Source: G963674505 sp964575975 (lineage in GTDB: Bacteria; Desulfobacterota; Desulfobacteria; Desulfobacterales; SKZT01). From it: a DNA stretch of 49,542 bases. The stretch lies in contig CAZNTU010000014.1 in the NCBI GenBank assembly GCA_964575975.1, positions 1 through 49,542 on the forward strand. The letters run 5' to 3'. The notes under the pieces were generated by a model that was not told the DNA's origin, ran no database searches, and saw only the letters and a list, made by a program, of their open reading frames with translations. Positions within the stretch are counted from its first letter, which is position 1. Each line of letters opens with the position of its first letter. This document shows, in pieces, positions 26,780 through 35,728 of the stretch. Made by a program: the position numbers and the translations under genes.

Positions 26780-28627
26780 TTGTTCAAAAGCCGCATAAAA
26801 AACAACCTTCAAACGAAAGCGATCGCGTTCTTTTTGCTGTTGGCCCTTGTCCCCTTGGGGGTGGTGGGCGTTTTTACCATAAAAACGGCCGAGGACCTTA
26901 TCATCGAATTGGTCGATAGTCAGCTTCTGAACGTGGCCGACGACAAGGCGCACCTTCTGGAACGATGGCTCTCGGAACGAAGGGCCGACCTTCTGGTGAT
27001 CTCCGGGTCTTCCATACTCGAATCCATGGACCCGGTCCGGATAGCTTCCTATCTCGACCTTGTCGTCGCCCGATACCAGGTCTACAAGGAAATCTCGGTG
27101 ATATCGCCCGACGGAAAGGTCGTGCATGGCAACCCGGATTCGAAATTCGGAACGGAACTGAAGGAGTGGCTGAAAGCCCCCGCGAACGAGTTGTATCTTT
27201 CGGGGATAACCCTGCGGTCCGACGACCGGGAATCCAATTTCCGCATGGCCGCCCCCGTATACGGCCGCGACGGATCGATCAAAGGGGTCGTGTGCGCCAC
27301 CGTGGGCACGGGAACGATCCTGAACATCGTTTTGAACGTGAGCCTCGGCAAAACAGGGGAATGCTACTTGGTCGACAAGGATGGCACTTTTCTGGCTCAC
27401 AAGGAGCGCGGGAGGATATTGTCGGAAAGCATCGCGCAGTCGGGGAGCTTCAAGAACATATTCGCCACGGGCGCCAGACAGAGGATCTATCTCGACTACC
27501 GAGGCGTCGAGGTCCTGGGAATCTCGCGCAAGGTGCCCGGAACCGAGTGGTATCTTGTCGTCGAGCAGGACAGGAACGAGGCGTTCGAAAGCGCCGACCT
27601 GCTGAAGCAATACATCGGCGTCGTGATGCTTTTTTCCTTCGTTTGCGCCGCCTTTCTGGCCTGGGCCGTCGCCCGCCACCTCGTGCATCCCATCGCCAAG
27701 CTGAGCATGGCGGCGAACAGCCTGGCCGGCGGCGAGTTCGACAAGGCCGCGGTCCATACGAACCGCACGGACGAAATAGGCGCCCTTTACCACGCGTTCA
27801 ACGATATGGCCGTGCAACTCAGGGAAAGGCAGCTCTCCCTCGAAAATGAAGTGAACCTCAAAGAATCCGAGCTGCACGAAACGGACATCAAGCTGCAACA
27901 ATCCAGAGAGGCGGCTGCCAGGTCGGAAAAGTTCTCCGCTCTGGGACGGCTCGGCGCCGGAGTGGCTCACGAGATAAGAACCCCCCTTACCTCCATCAAG
28001 CTGTTCCTGGAATCCGTGGAAAGCGAAATCGAGATATCCCCCGAATACGAAGAGGACTTCGGCGTCGCCATGCGCCAGATAAAGAGGATAGAGACCACCA
28101 TCAACCGTTTCCTGGACTTCGCCAAGCCCCAGGAACTCGTGTTTTCCAACGTCGATATCCGCCGCCTTCTGGAAGACGTCCTTTCCGTGGCAAAGCCCAT
28201 GGCGAACAAGCAGGAATGCTCGGTGCGCGCGATCCTGGACGACGATCTGAAAAGCGTCAGGGGCGACAAGAAACTTCTGGAGGAAAGCTTCATCAACTTG
28301 CTGGTCAATTCGCTGGAGGCAATGGAAAACGGGGGGAGGCTGGAAGTGACCGCGAAAATGGACCGTTGCGAAACGGACGGCGAAAAGGTATGGTGCGTCA
28401 GAGTGGATGTTTCCGACACGGGACAAGGGATCGCGGAAGAGAACATATCCAACATTTTCGACCCGTTTTTCACCACCAAAGCGTCCGGCACAGGCCTCGG
28501 GCTGTCCCTTGTCCACAGCGCGATTCAGCGTCACGGAGGGACCGTGGGCGTGCGGAGCGTCCCGGGCAGCGGGACCGTGTTTTCGATATTGCTCCCCGCA
28601 GAGCCAGACGAGGTTTTCAATGAGTAA
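26780..28627 (+). CDS. membrane sensor histidine kinase (Cache-HAMP-HisKA-HATPase)
   Basis: A 615-residue sensor kinase. A first membrane helix (residues ~14-34) and a second (~278-298) enclose a ~240-residue periplasmic domain with the pattern of a double Cache sensor (AAPVYGRDGSIKGVVCATV, GECYLVDKDGTFLAH by pattern). A HAMP linker follows (~300-355), then HisKA with phospho-acceptor His397 in GVAHEIRTPLTSIK, and an HATPase_c domain with N, G1 and G2 boxes (DTGQGI, GTGLGLS). Starts with TTG at 26780. Cache domains bind small organic acids or amino acids. Its 3' end overlaps the regulator gene by 8 bases, marking the cognate partner. Confidence 0.92.
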   Translation: MFKSRIKNNLQTKAIAFFLLLALVPLGVVGVFTIKTAEDLIIELVDSQLLNVADDKAHLLERWLSERRADLLVISGSSILESMDPVRIASYLDLVVARYQVYKEISVISPDGKVVHGNPDSKFGTELKEWLKAPANELYLSGITLRSDDRESNFRMAAPVYGRDGSIKGVVCATVGTGTILNIVLNVSLGKTGECYLVDKDGTFLAHKERGRILSESIAQSGSFKNIFATGARQRIYLDYRGVEVLGISRKVPGTEWYLVVEQDRNEAFESADLLKQYIGVVMLFSFVCAAFLAWAVARHLVHPIAKLSMAANSLAGGEFDKAAVHTNRTDEIGALYHAFNDMAVQLRERQLSLENEVNLKESELHETDIKLQQSREAAARSEKFSALGRLGAGVAHEIRTPLTSIKLFLESVESEIEISPEYEEDFGVAMRQIKRIETTINRFLDFAKPQELVFSNVDIRRLLEDVLSVAKPMANKQECSVRAILDDDLKSVRGDKKLLEESFINLLVNSLEAMENGGRLEVTAKMDRCETDGEKVWCVRVDVSDTGQGIAEENISNIFDPFFTTKASGTGLGLSLVHSAIQRHGGTVGVRSVPGSGTVFSILLPAEPDEVFNE

Positions 28628-30065
28628 CGCGGAAAAAATCCTGATTATAGACGACGACGAGGGCCTGACCCATTTTCTGAGCCGTTTCTTTTCCAGGAAG
28701 GGCTACAAGGTGAAATCCTGCGCTGACGGCCTGAAGGCTCTCGAAACGATTTCCCGCGAACCGTTCGATCTGATTTTGCTGGACTACAAGATTCCGGAGA
28801 TCAACGGCCTGGATACCCTCAAACGGATCAAGGACTCGCAGGTCAAGACGCCCGTCATCCTCATGACCGCCTACGGCACGACGGAAACGGCCATCGAGGC
28901 CATGAAAAGGGGCGCGTTCGACTACCTGCTCAAGCCCTTCGACAGGAAAGAGCTGAGCAAGATGGTTTTCGACGCGCTCGCGATCAACCGCCAGATGAAG
29001 GAGATCGTCAGCTTTCCCCGGCCCCCCGGCGGTCCATCCCCCCCCGCCGCGACCAAAGGTTCCCTCAGCATCATCGGGAGCGGCAGGAAAATGCAGGAGG
29101 TGTACAAGCTGATCGGCCAAGTGGCCGAAAAGGACGTCCCTGTTCTGATAACCGGGGAAAGCGGCACGGGAAAGGAACTTGTGGCAAGGGCGATCTATCA
29201 TCACAGCCTTCGCAAGACTCGACCATTCATGGCCGTCAATTGCGCGGCCATTCCCGAAACCCTTTTCGAAAGCGAGCTTTTCGGGTACGAGCGCGGAGCC
29301 TTCACGGGAGCGGACCGCACCTACATCGGAAAAATCGAGAGGTGCGACGGAGGAACCTTTTTCCTGGACGAAATCGGAGACATGTCCCCGTCCACCCAGG
29401 CCAAGCTCCTGAGAGTCCTGCAGGAGGGGGAATTCGAAAGGCTGGGCAGTTCCGAAACCGTCAAGGTCGATGTAAGATTCATAGCTGCCACCAACAAGGA
29501 CCTCAAAAAAGAAGTGGAAAAGGGACGGTTCAGGGAAGACCTTTACTGGCGGCTCAAAGTCATTTCCATAAGCCTGCCGGAGCTGAAGGAGCGTCGCGAG
29601 GACATTCCGGAACTGGTGGAGTATTTCGTCCATCGGTTCGGAACGGAATATTCCAAACCGGTCCGGTGCGTATCCGACAGGGTGATGGAAAGGCTCGCGG
29701 CATGCTCCTGGCCGGGAAACGTCCGGGAACTGGAAAACTGCATCCGACGAGCCGTCCTCCTCTGCGCCGGCGAGGTTATCGCGGAGGAAAACCTTGTCCT
29801 TCCGGAGCAACAACAGGGGAATTCCCGACAAGGCCCGGACCGGGAGAGCCTCCATCAGAAAATCAAGACCAAAATGGACGAACTCGTGACCGAGATCCTG
29901 CGAAACCCCGACGGCAATGCGCACGCGAACGTCATCGGACTGGTCGAGGAGACTCTCATCAAAAAGGCCTTGGAGGAATGCGGAGACAACCAGGTGCAGG
30001 CGGCGAAAATCCTCGGCATCAGCCGAAACACGCTGCGCAGCCGGATAAAGAAATACGGCGAATGA
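28620..30065 (+). CDS. sigma-54-dependent response regulator (NtrC family)
   Basis: A 481-residue activator with a receiver domain (phospho-acceptor Asp55 in LILLDYKIP), an AAA+ domain with Walker A GESGTGKE (from residue 179), an intact GAFTGA loop that contacts sigma-54 and Walker B FFLDEIGD, and a C-terminal Fis-type helix-turn-helix (NQVQAAKILGISRNTLRSRI). Start at ATG 28620, with GAGG upstream, overlapping the kinase gene. Phosphorylated by the upstream kinase, it would activate promoters of the GG-N10-GC type; one such promoter lies 3 kb downstream at gdhA. The next gene overlaps its stop. Confidence 0.94.
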   Translation: MSNAEKILIIDDDEGLTHFLSRFFSRKGYKVKSCADGLKALETISREPFDLILLDYKIPEINGLDTLKRIKDSQVKTPVILMTAYGTTETAIEAMKRGAFDYLLKPFDRKELSKMVFDALAINRQMKEIVSFPRPPGGPSPPAATKGSLSIIGSGRKMQEVYKLIGQVAEKDVPVLITGESGTGKELVARAIYHHSLRKTRPFMAVNCAAIPETLFESELFGYERGAFTGADRTYIGKIERCDGGTFFLDEIGDMSPSTQAKLLRVLQEGEFERLGSSETVKVDVRFIAATNKDLKKEVEKGRFREDLYWRLKVISISLPELKERREDIPELVEYFVHRFGTEYSKPVRCVSDRVMERLAACSWPGNVRELENCIRRAVLLCAGEVIAEENLVLPEQQQGNSRQGPDRESLHQKIKTKMDELVTEILRNPDGNAHANVIGLVEETLIKKALEECGDNQVQAAKILGISRNTLRSRIKKYGE

Positions 30066-32716
30066 AAAAGACGGAAATGGATACAAGGGAGCAAACGGAA
30101 ATCGCCAGCGGCTTTCCGGCGCTGGACGAGATGATCGACCGGCTTCGGATCGGCGACAACGTGGTCTGGCAGGTGGACGACCTCGAGAACTATTCCGTTC
30201 TGGCCCGTCCCTTCGCCAACTCGGCCTTGGCAAACGGCCGCAAGCTGATCTATATCCGGTTCGCCCTTCACCCGCTGATCCTCAAGCCCCGGGAAGGCAT
30301 GCTCATCCTGAAGGTGGAGCCCAGTCACGGATTCGACAGCTTCAGCGTCCAGGTCAACAAAATCATAGAGGAGCAGGGACCCGGCGCCTTCTACGTTTTC
30401 GACAACCTCTCGGCCCTGGTGGACGAATGGGCCACCGACCATTTGCTGGCCAACTTCTTCCAGGTGACTTGCCCCTACCTTCGGGAGATGGACACCGTGG
30501 CCTATTTCGCCCTGACCCGGGGCCAGCACTCGCACATCGCCGTGGCCCGAATACGGGACACCACGCAGGTACTGATCGACGTCTATTACGTCCAGGGACA
30601 GCTCTACATACAGCCCCTCAAGGTATGGGACCGGTATTCCTCCCGGATGTTTCTCCCGCATCGGCTCCAGGGCGAATCCCTGATCCCCATATTCCAGAGC
30701 GTGGAGGCGTCCGCCGTCCTGGCCCGCGCAAGCAAGCAGCCGCTCAGGCGCAAGGCGGACTCGTACGTTCCCTGGGACGCCGTGTACGAAAAGCTCTCGC
30801 GGGCCGGGGAGGACGGTCTCGCCTCCCCGGAAAAGGCGCAGGAAATCGGCGAGCTGAAGCAGGAATTCCGGCGGATGATGATCGGGGACCATCCCCGGTT
30901 CAACCGCCTGTCCGACGAATATCTGACTTTGGAGGACCTGTTCGGGGTCAGAAGACGGATGATCGGCTCGGGCCGAATCGGCGGCAAGGCCTCGGGAATG
31001 CTTGTCGCGCGCCGGATTCTCGTGAAGGAACCCGGGGAAATCGATTTCTCGAAGGTGCTCGAAGAGCACGATTCCTTTTATATCGGCTCGGACGTCTTCT
31101 TCTCCTTTCTCGTGAACAACAACCTCTTCCGCCTCCGGATGCGCCTCAACCGAAGCTCCCAGATATCGCCGGAGGAGTTCGAAGAGGTGGAACGGCGTTT
31201 TGTGGCCGGCAAATTCTCGGACGAAATCATGGAGCAGTTCCAGGACATGCTGGACTATTTCGGCCAGGCGCCGATCATCGTCCGTTCCAGCAGCCTTCTG
31301 GAGGACGGATTCGGAAACGCGTTCGCGGGCAAGTATCGCAGCGAGTTCTGCGCCAACCAGGGGCGTCCGGAAATGAGGATGGAAGCTTTCCTGCGCGCCG
31401 TGAAACTGGTGTACGCCAGCGCGGTGAACCCGGACGCCCTTGCCTATCGGAGGCGAAACGGTCTGGGAGAGTCGGACGAGCAAATGGCCATTTTGGTGCA
31501 GCGGGTTTCGGGGTTCCGATGGAAGAATTGTTTTTTCCCCCAGCTTGCCGGCGTGGCCTTTTCGCACAACTTGTACCGCTGGACCGACCGGATCGATCCC
31601 ATGCAGGGCATGGTGCGTCTCGTGTTCGGGCTGGGCACGCGCGCCGTGGATCGGGTCGGCGGAGACTACCCGCGCATCGTAGCCCTCAGCCATCCGGACC
31701 TGCGCCAAGAGACCGGCAAACAGGTAGCGACCTACTCCCAGCGCCGGGTGGACGTTCTATACTTGCCCGCTAACGACTTTTCCACCAAACCTCTCTCCGA
31801 ATTGATCGCGGGCGCGAATTATCCAGGCCTGCATCTTTTCGTGTCGGTGCTCGAGGACGGATATGTCAGGGACCCTGCGGGAGCTTTTCTCGGAGAATTG
31901 AAAAATCCGGTCCTGACTTTCAACCTTTTGATAGAACGCACCGATTTCATCCGGGTGATGCGGGAAATGACCTCGAAGCTGGAACGGGTCTACGGATATC
32001 CCGTGGATACGGAATTCACGGCTTCGATAGGAAAGGACAACAAGATCGGGGTCAACCTGCTGCAGTGCCGTCCCATGAGATTGCCCGGAGCAAAGGCGGG
32101 CAACGCCGCCGCGCCCCTAAACCTGCGACGGGAAAACGTTCTTTTCCGGGCCACGCGCATGATTCCCGGCGGCGTGGTCGAACAGATCCGCTACGTCATC
32201 TACGTCGATCCCCGCGCTTACGCGGAAAAGGCGTCCTTGGACGTGAAAAAATCGCTGGGGCGCGTCGTGGGAAAACTGAACGCGCGAATCGCCTCCGCGG
32301 ACGAGAAGATGATCATGATCGGACCGGGCCGATGGGGCAGTTCGAACATCGACCTCGGAGTGAACACCTCGTATTCCGACATCAACAACACTTCCGCCCT
32401 CGTCGAAGTAGCCCTGGAAGCGGCCGGCCACGTCCCGGAACTTTCCTACGGCACCCATTTCTTCCTGGACCTGGTGGAGTCCCGGATCATTTACCTCCCC
32501 GTCTATCCCGACAATCCCGCGACCGAATTCAATTTCGCCTTCTTCGACGGCTCTCCCAACGCGTTGGCGGAACTATTGCCGGAAGCCGCCAAGTACGAGG
32601 AGTTCGTCAAAGTCATCGACGTTCCGACGACCGCCGGGGGAAGGCACGTCAAAGTAGTGGCCGACTCCGAAATTCAAAAGGCCGTCTGCTTCGTCGACGA
32701 AGACGGGAGGAGCTAA
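30062..32716 (+). CDS. KaiC-like plus pyruvate-phosphate-dikinase N-domain protein
   Basis: An 884-residue protein starting at ATG 30062, overlapping the regulator stop (ATGA). Residues ~1-200 have the layout of a KaiC/RecA-like domain (VFDNLSALVDEWATDHLLANFF; YFALTRGQH; AVARIRDTTQVLIDVYYVQG by pattern), but no Walker A P-loop is visible. Residues ~300-700 match the nucleotide-binding N-terminal domain of pyruvate phosphate dikinase/PEP synthase (GRIGGKASGMLVARRIL; APIIVRSSSLLEDGFGNAFAGKYRS). The swivelling phospho-His domain and the PEP-binding barrel of a full enzyme are absent, so it is not a normal PEP synthase. The last ~200 residues are unassigned. Coupling to the two-component pair suggests a signalling or phosphotransfer role. 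Function unknown. Confidence 0.8.
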   Translation: MKKTEMDTREQTEIASGFPALDEMIDRLRIGDNVVWQVDDLENYSVLARPFANSALANGRKLIYIRFALHPLILKPREGMLILKVEPSHGFDSFSVQVNKIIEEQGPGAFYVFDNLSALVDEWATDHLLANFFQVTCPYLREMDTVAYFALTRGQHSHIAVARIRDTTQVLIDVYYVQGQLYIQPLKVWDRYSSRMFLPHRLQGESLIPIFQSVEASAVLARASKQPLRRKADSYVPWDAVYEKLSRAGEDGLASPEKAQEIGELKQEFRRMMIGDHPRFNRLSDEYLTLEDLFGVRRRMIGSGRIGGKASGMLVARRILVKEPGEIDFSKVLEEHDSFYIGSDVFFSFLVNNNLFRLRMRLNRSSQISPEEFEEVERRFVAGKFSDEIMEQFQDMLDYFGQAPIIVRSSSLLEDGFGNAFAGKYRSEFCANQGRPEMRMEAFLRAVKLVYASAVNPDALAYRRRNGLGESDEQMAILVQRVSGFRWKNCFFPQLAGVAFSHNLYRWTDRIDPMQGMVRLVFGLGTRAVDRVGGDYPRIVALSHPDLRQETGKQVATYSQRRVDVLYLPANDFSTKPLSELIAGANYPGLHLFVSVLEDGYVRDPAGAFLGELKNPVLTFNLLIERTDFIRVMREMTSKLERVYGYPVDTEFTASIGKDNKIGVNLLQCRPMRLPGAKAGNAAAPLNLRRENVLFRATRMIPGGVVEQIRYVIYVDPRAYAEKASLDVKKSLGRVVGKLNARIASADEKMIMIGPGRWGSSNIDLGVNTSYSDINNTSALVEVALEAAGHVPELSYGTHFFLDLVESRIIYLPVYPDNPATEFNFAFFDGSPNALAELLPEAAKYEEFVKVIDVPTTAGGRHVKVVADSEIQKAVCFVDEDGRS

Positions 32717-32789
32717 AAGCCAAAGGCTTGAACGGCGCTCGCCTCTTCGAAAAACGTCGGACCTGCCCGACACTGCCCGCAACTGGGTA

Positions 32790-32811
32790 GCGCCGCCTTC
32801 CACGGCGGCGC
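32790..32811 (+). terminator. GC-rich hairpin after the two-component operon
   Basis: GCGCCGCC (32790-32797) pairs perfectly with GGCGGCGC (32804-32811) around a six-base loop, 73 bases after the stop of the PPDK-like gene. There is no U-run directly after it, so intrinsic termination is plausible but not certain. Confidence 0.5.
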
Positions 32812-32996
32812 GGCGCCTGGTGGTTCTTTCAAAAAATCTGATCGCCGAGTGCCCAACATCTCATCATCCTGTTCAGGATTTGCACAGACAAATCATCCTA
32901 AAACCGGCCTCTTTAGCTTGAAAACCGGCTGCCGTTTCTTCGATAAACCATGCAATTTCAATGCGTTATAAAAACATTCCTCCCGAAGCCGCGCAT

Positions 32997-33012
32997 TGGC
33001 CCGCCTCTTGCT
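32997..33012 (+). promoter_or_regulatory. sigma-54 (RpoN) promoter of gdhA
   Basis: TGGCCCG, four bases, TTGCT: the -24 GG and -12 GC doublets are separated by exactly 10 bases, and nine or more positions fit the TGGCACG-N4-TTGCT consensus. The predicted start near 33023 gives a 58-base leader to gdhA. The activator may be the regulator encoded at 28620 or the one at 40274. Confidence 0.65.
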
Positions 33013-33080
33013 CGTCCTCTTCTTAACCTTAATTTTTCAACCTCAACGACAAATTTAAAAGAAAGAGGAGGCAATTCCGG

Positions 33081-34328
33081 ATGTCGAGTCAAAATCCTTT
33101 TGAAATCGCAAGAAAACAGATCGACGCATGCGCCGAAATTCTCGGGTTGGAACCGCATGTCCACGAGTTTCTTCGCAATCCGATGTTCGAAGTTCACGTT
33201 TCCTTTCCCGTGCGCATGGACGACGGCGCAAGGAAAGTGTTCCAGGGGTTCAGGGTACAATACAACGATTCCAGGGGTCCCACGAAAGGCGGAATCCGGT
33301 TCCATCCGGACGAGACCATCGACACCGTAAGGGCGCTGGCGGCTTGGATGACATGGAAATGCGCCTTGGTCGATCTCCCTCTGGGAGGCGGAAAAGGCGG
33401 CGTTATCTGCAACGCCAAGGAAATGTCCCAAGGCGAACTGGAACGTCTAAGCCGCGAATATATCAGGGCGATCTACCGCTTCATCGGACCGGACAAGGAC
33501 GTCCCGGCGCCCGACGTGTACACGAACCCGAAAATAATGACCTGGATGATGGACGAGTATTCCAAGATCGCCGGCAGCAACAAGTTCGGAGTCATCACGG
33601 GCAAGCCGGTCAACCTGGGAGGGTCCCTGGGCAGGGGCGACGCGACCGCCCGAGGCGGAATGTACACCATCCGCGAAGCCGCCAAGGAACTGGGCATTAA
33701 TCTGGAAGGAGCCACCGTCGCCGTCCAAGGCTTCGGAAACGCCGGAATCTACGCGGCGTGTCTGGCGCGGGACCTTTTCGGGTGCAAAATCGTGGCCGTC
33801 AGCGACAGCAAGGGCGGCGTGGTCTGCGAAAACGGAATCGACCAGGACGCCGTGTGCTCGTACAAGGAAAAAACCTCGTCGGTCGTCAATTGCCCGAAAA
33901 CAAAATACATCTCCAACGAGGAACTCCTGGAGCTGGACGTCGACATACTCATCCCGGCGGCCCTGGAAAACGCGATCAACGAAACGATCGCCCCCAACGT
34001 AAAAGCCAAGATCGTCGCCGAACTGGCCAACGGTCCCACGACGCCCGAGGCGGACGAAATCCTCTACTCCAAAGGCGTGCACGTGATCCCCGACTTCCTG
34101 TGCAACGCGGGCGGAGTCACCGTTTCCTACTTCGAGATGGTCCAGAACTTCTCCATGTACAGCTGGGACGAGGAAACGGTTCACGAGCGGCTGGACAAGA
34201 AAATGACCGTCGCCTACCATTCGGTGCTGGAAACCTCCAAAAAGTACGACATCAACATGCGCAAAGCCGCGTACGTGGTTGCCGTCAACCGCGTCGTGGA
34301 AGCGATGAAGCTTCGCGGCTGGGTCTGA
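33081..34328 (+). CDS. gdhA: glutamate dehydrogenase (Glu/Leu/Phe/Val dehydrogenase family)
   Basis: A 415-residue NAD(P)-dependent enzyme interconverting glutamate and 2-oxoglutarate plus ammonium. Conserved features are GGIRFHP, the catalytic lysines in MTWKCALVDLPLGGGKGG, the Asp region PAPDVYTNPKIMTWMMDEYS, and the Rossmann motif VAVQGFGNAG. The length is that of the hexameric ~45-kDa group. Start at ATG 33081 after AGAGGAGG. It sits behind a sigma-54 promoter, which suggests control by nitrogen or amino-acid supply. The family assignment is firm; the preference for NAD or NADP and for glutamate over other amino acids is not visible. Confidence 0.92.
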   Translation: MSSQNPFEIARKQIDACAEILGLEPHVHEFLRNPMFEVHVSFPVRMDDGARKVFQGFRVQYNDSRGPTKGGIRFHPDETIDTVRALAAWMTWKCALVDLPLGGGKGGVICNAKEMSQGELERLSREYIRAIYRFIGPDKDVPAPDVYTNPKIMTWMMDEYSKIAGSNKFGVITGKPVNLGGSLGRGDATARGGMYTIREAAKELGINLEGATVAVQGFGNAGIYAACLARDLFGCKIVAVSDSKGGVVCENGIDQDAVCSYKEKTSSVVNCPKTKYISNEELLELDVDILIPAALENAINETIAPNVKAKIVAELANGPTTPEADEILYSKGVHVIPDFLCNAGGVTVSYFEMVQNFSMYSWDEETVHERLDKKMTVAYHSVLETSKKYDINMRKAAYVVAVNRVVEAMKLRGWV

Positions 34329-34360
34329 TCCTTCGCGGATCGAATATCGTTTAAACGGCG

Positions 34361-34393
34361 GAAGCCGGAAAGATCGGAAATCTATCCGGCTTC
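34361..34393 (+). promoter_or_regulatory. leader stem-loop between gdhA and the next gene
   Basis: GAAGCCGGA (34361-34369) pairs with TCCGGCTTC (34385-34393). Inside, AGAT (34371-34374) pairs with ATCT (34380-34383) around CGGAA. It ends 10 bases before the AAGGAGGG ribosome-binding site of the next gene. It could terminate gdhA transcription or be an RNA target for the ANTAR protein encoded downstream; the loop is not a clean ANTAR hexaloop. Confidence 0.55.
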
Positions 34394-34417
34394 GGCCAAA
34401 ACAAGGAGGGCGTGGAA

Positions 34418-34948
34418 ATGAGAATGGATTCGCTTCAGATGATGGAAAGAATCGACGAGGTGGAGAAAATGTGCGACAGAAACAATCCGATTTACGAACA
34501 AATCAGTTGTTTCAGCATCGCCTTGTATGTCCTTGGCTGCTTCGACTCGCATGATCTCATATCCGTGGACGATTTGGACGATTTCGACGCGGCGGACTTT
34601 CTGAAAGAGCATTTCGAGGAGATAGCAAAAACGGACATGGCCCGGGGATACAAAATGACAGAGGACGACGAACGGTATCTCGTCGTACTGGGCGATCCCG
34701 AACTGCCGAAACATTTCGCCGTCGTTGTCGATTTGGATGGCGAAAGGCCGTTTTTTTCCAAACTGAAGTACTTGGGGACCGGCTACGACAGTCTCGAGGA
34801 GCTGATCAACGAGTACCAGGACGAGGGCGTGACGGGCTACGAGGACATCCATTATTTCAAACTGAAGGAAAACCGACGCTCGCGGGCGTACATTGTCGAA
34901 GAGGAAACATGGACGGAACCGGCTCGGCGCTATGCGGCAAATATGTGA
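34418..34948 (+). CDS. hypothetical acidic protein upstream of the GAF-ANTAR gene
   Basis: A 176-residue soluble, acidic protein. The first 45 residues look helical (SLQMMERIDEVEKMCDR), and the middle has alternating hydrophobic strands (YLVVLGDPELPKHFAVVVDLDGE by pattern). The ATG at 34418 has AGGAGGG at good spacing; an in-frame GTG at 34412 is closer to that site. Its 3' end overlaps the next gene by 40 bases, so the two are coupled. No family is recognised. Context suggests a partner of the antiterminator. Confidence 0.6.
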   Translation: MRMDSLQMMERIDEVEKMCDRNNPIYEQISCFSIALYVLGCFDSHDLISVDDLDDFDAADFLKEHFEEIAKTDMARGYKMTEDDERYLVVLGDPELPKHFAVVVDLDGERPFFSKLKYLGTGYDSLEELINEYQDEGVTGYEDIHYFKLKENRRSRAYIVEEETWTEPARRYAANM

Positions 34949-35616
34949 CGAACCTGCTTGACATTGGACGCGCCATCGCGAACGAATACCTGCTCGACGA
35001 CCTTCTGAAGCTCGTCGTCCTTGTCGCGACGAAATACATCGGTGTCGATGCGTGCTCCCTGTGGCTCCTCGACAGGGAAAGAGGGGACGTGCTGAGGCTT
35101 GCCGCCACGCAGGCCATGGACATGGAGCATGTTCGAAACCGAACCCTGAAAATGGGCGAGGACGTCGTCGGACGCGTGGCGATTCTCAAGCAAGCCATGG
35201 TTGTCGAAAACATCTTGAAAGACCCTGCGTTCAAGGAAAAGGAGATGGCCGAAAAGCTGTCCTTGGTGTCGATGCTCAGCGTGCCCATGCTCGCGGAGGC
35301 AAACGAAATCGCAGGAGTGATGAATGTCTTCGCATGCTCGCCGCGCCGATTCTCGGAATCCGAGATCGCCCTTTTCCAAGGCGTGGCCAACCAGGCTTCG
35401 GTCGTCGTACGTAGCGCGGAACGCATTGTTCGCGCTCGCGTGATCGAGGAAGAGCTGGAAACTCTGAAAAAGATCGAGCAGGCCAAAAAAATCGTCATGG
35501 AAAGAAAAAACCTCGAAGGCGGCACGGCGTTCGGATGGTTGCAAAAAACGAGCAAGGATGCGTGCAAAAGCATGAGGGAGACGGCGGAGGCAGTGCTTTT
35601 GGCGCATCGATCCTAA
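34909..35616 (+). CDS. GAF and ANTAR domain antiterminator
   Basis: A 235-residue regulator. Residues ~15-165 are a GAF sensor domain (ACSLWLLDRERGDVLRLAATQ, VPMLAEANEIAGVMNVF by pattern). Residues ~176-235 fit the three-helix ANTAR RNA-binding domain (LETLKKIEQAKKIVMERK..., then AFGWLQKTSKDACKSMRETAEAVL). ANTAR proteins bind paired hairpins in nascent RNA and stop terminators from forming, often in nitrogen-related operons. Its position after gdhA and a coupled small gene agrees with that. No Cys or His cofactor site stands out in the GAF domain, so the ligand is unknown. Confidence 0.78.
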   Translation: MDGTGSALCGKYVTNLLDIGRAIANEYLLDDLLKLVVLVATKYIGVDACSLWLLDRERGDVLRLAATQAMDMEHVRNRTLKMGEDVVGRVAILKQAMVVENILKDPAFKEKEMAEKLSLVSMLSVPMLAEANEIAGVMNVFACSPRRFSESEIALFQGVANQASVVVRSAERIVRARVIEEELETLKKIEQAKKIVMERKNLEGGTAFGWLQKTSKDACKSMRETAEAVLLAHRS

Positions 35617-35618
35617 CG

Positions 35619-35648
35619 TTGACAAAACATAAGTTCCCGGCTTACCAT
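35619..35648 (+). promoter_or_regulatory. candidate sigma-70 promoter of the RlaP-TudS-EVE operon
   Basis: A perfect TTGACA (35619-35624), an 18-base spacer and TACCAT (35643-35648, four of six matches) lie directly after the ANTAR gene stop and 80 bases before the RlaP-type gene, implying separate expression. Confidence 0.45.
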
Positions 35649-35728
35649 CGCTAAACCCGCTGTTGCGAATCGCGAAAAATCTTGGAAATCGCCTATGCGG
35701 GAGAACAAAACGAAAGCGAAAACAAACT

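Larger units (their letters stand above)
32717..33080. other. intergenic region before gdhA
   Basis: 364 bases with no gene. From left to right it holds a GC hairpin (32790-32811), a short palindrome ATCCTG-TT-CAGGAT (32866-32879), a direct repeat of AAAACCGGC (about 32896 and 32920), a sigma-54 promoter (32997-33012) and the gdhA leader with AAAGAGGAGG. Confidence 0.65.

Noticed and set aside
29855..31708. A 617-codon minus-strand frame opposite the regulator and PPDK-like genes
   Set aside because: Antisense shadow; the plus-strand genes have clear domains and overlapping start/stop structure.
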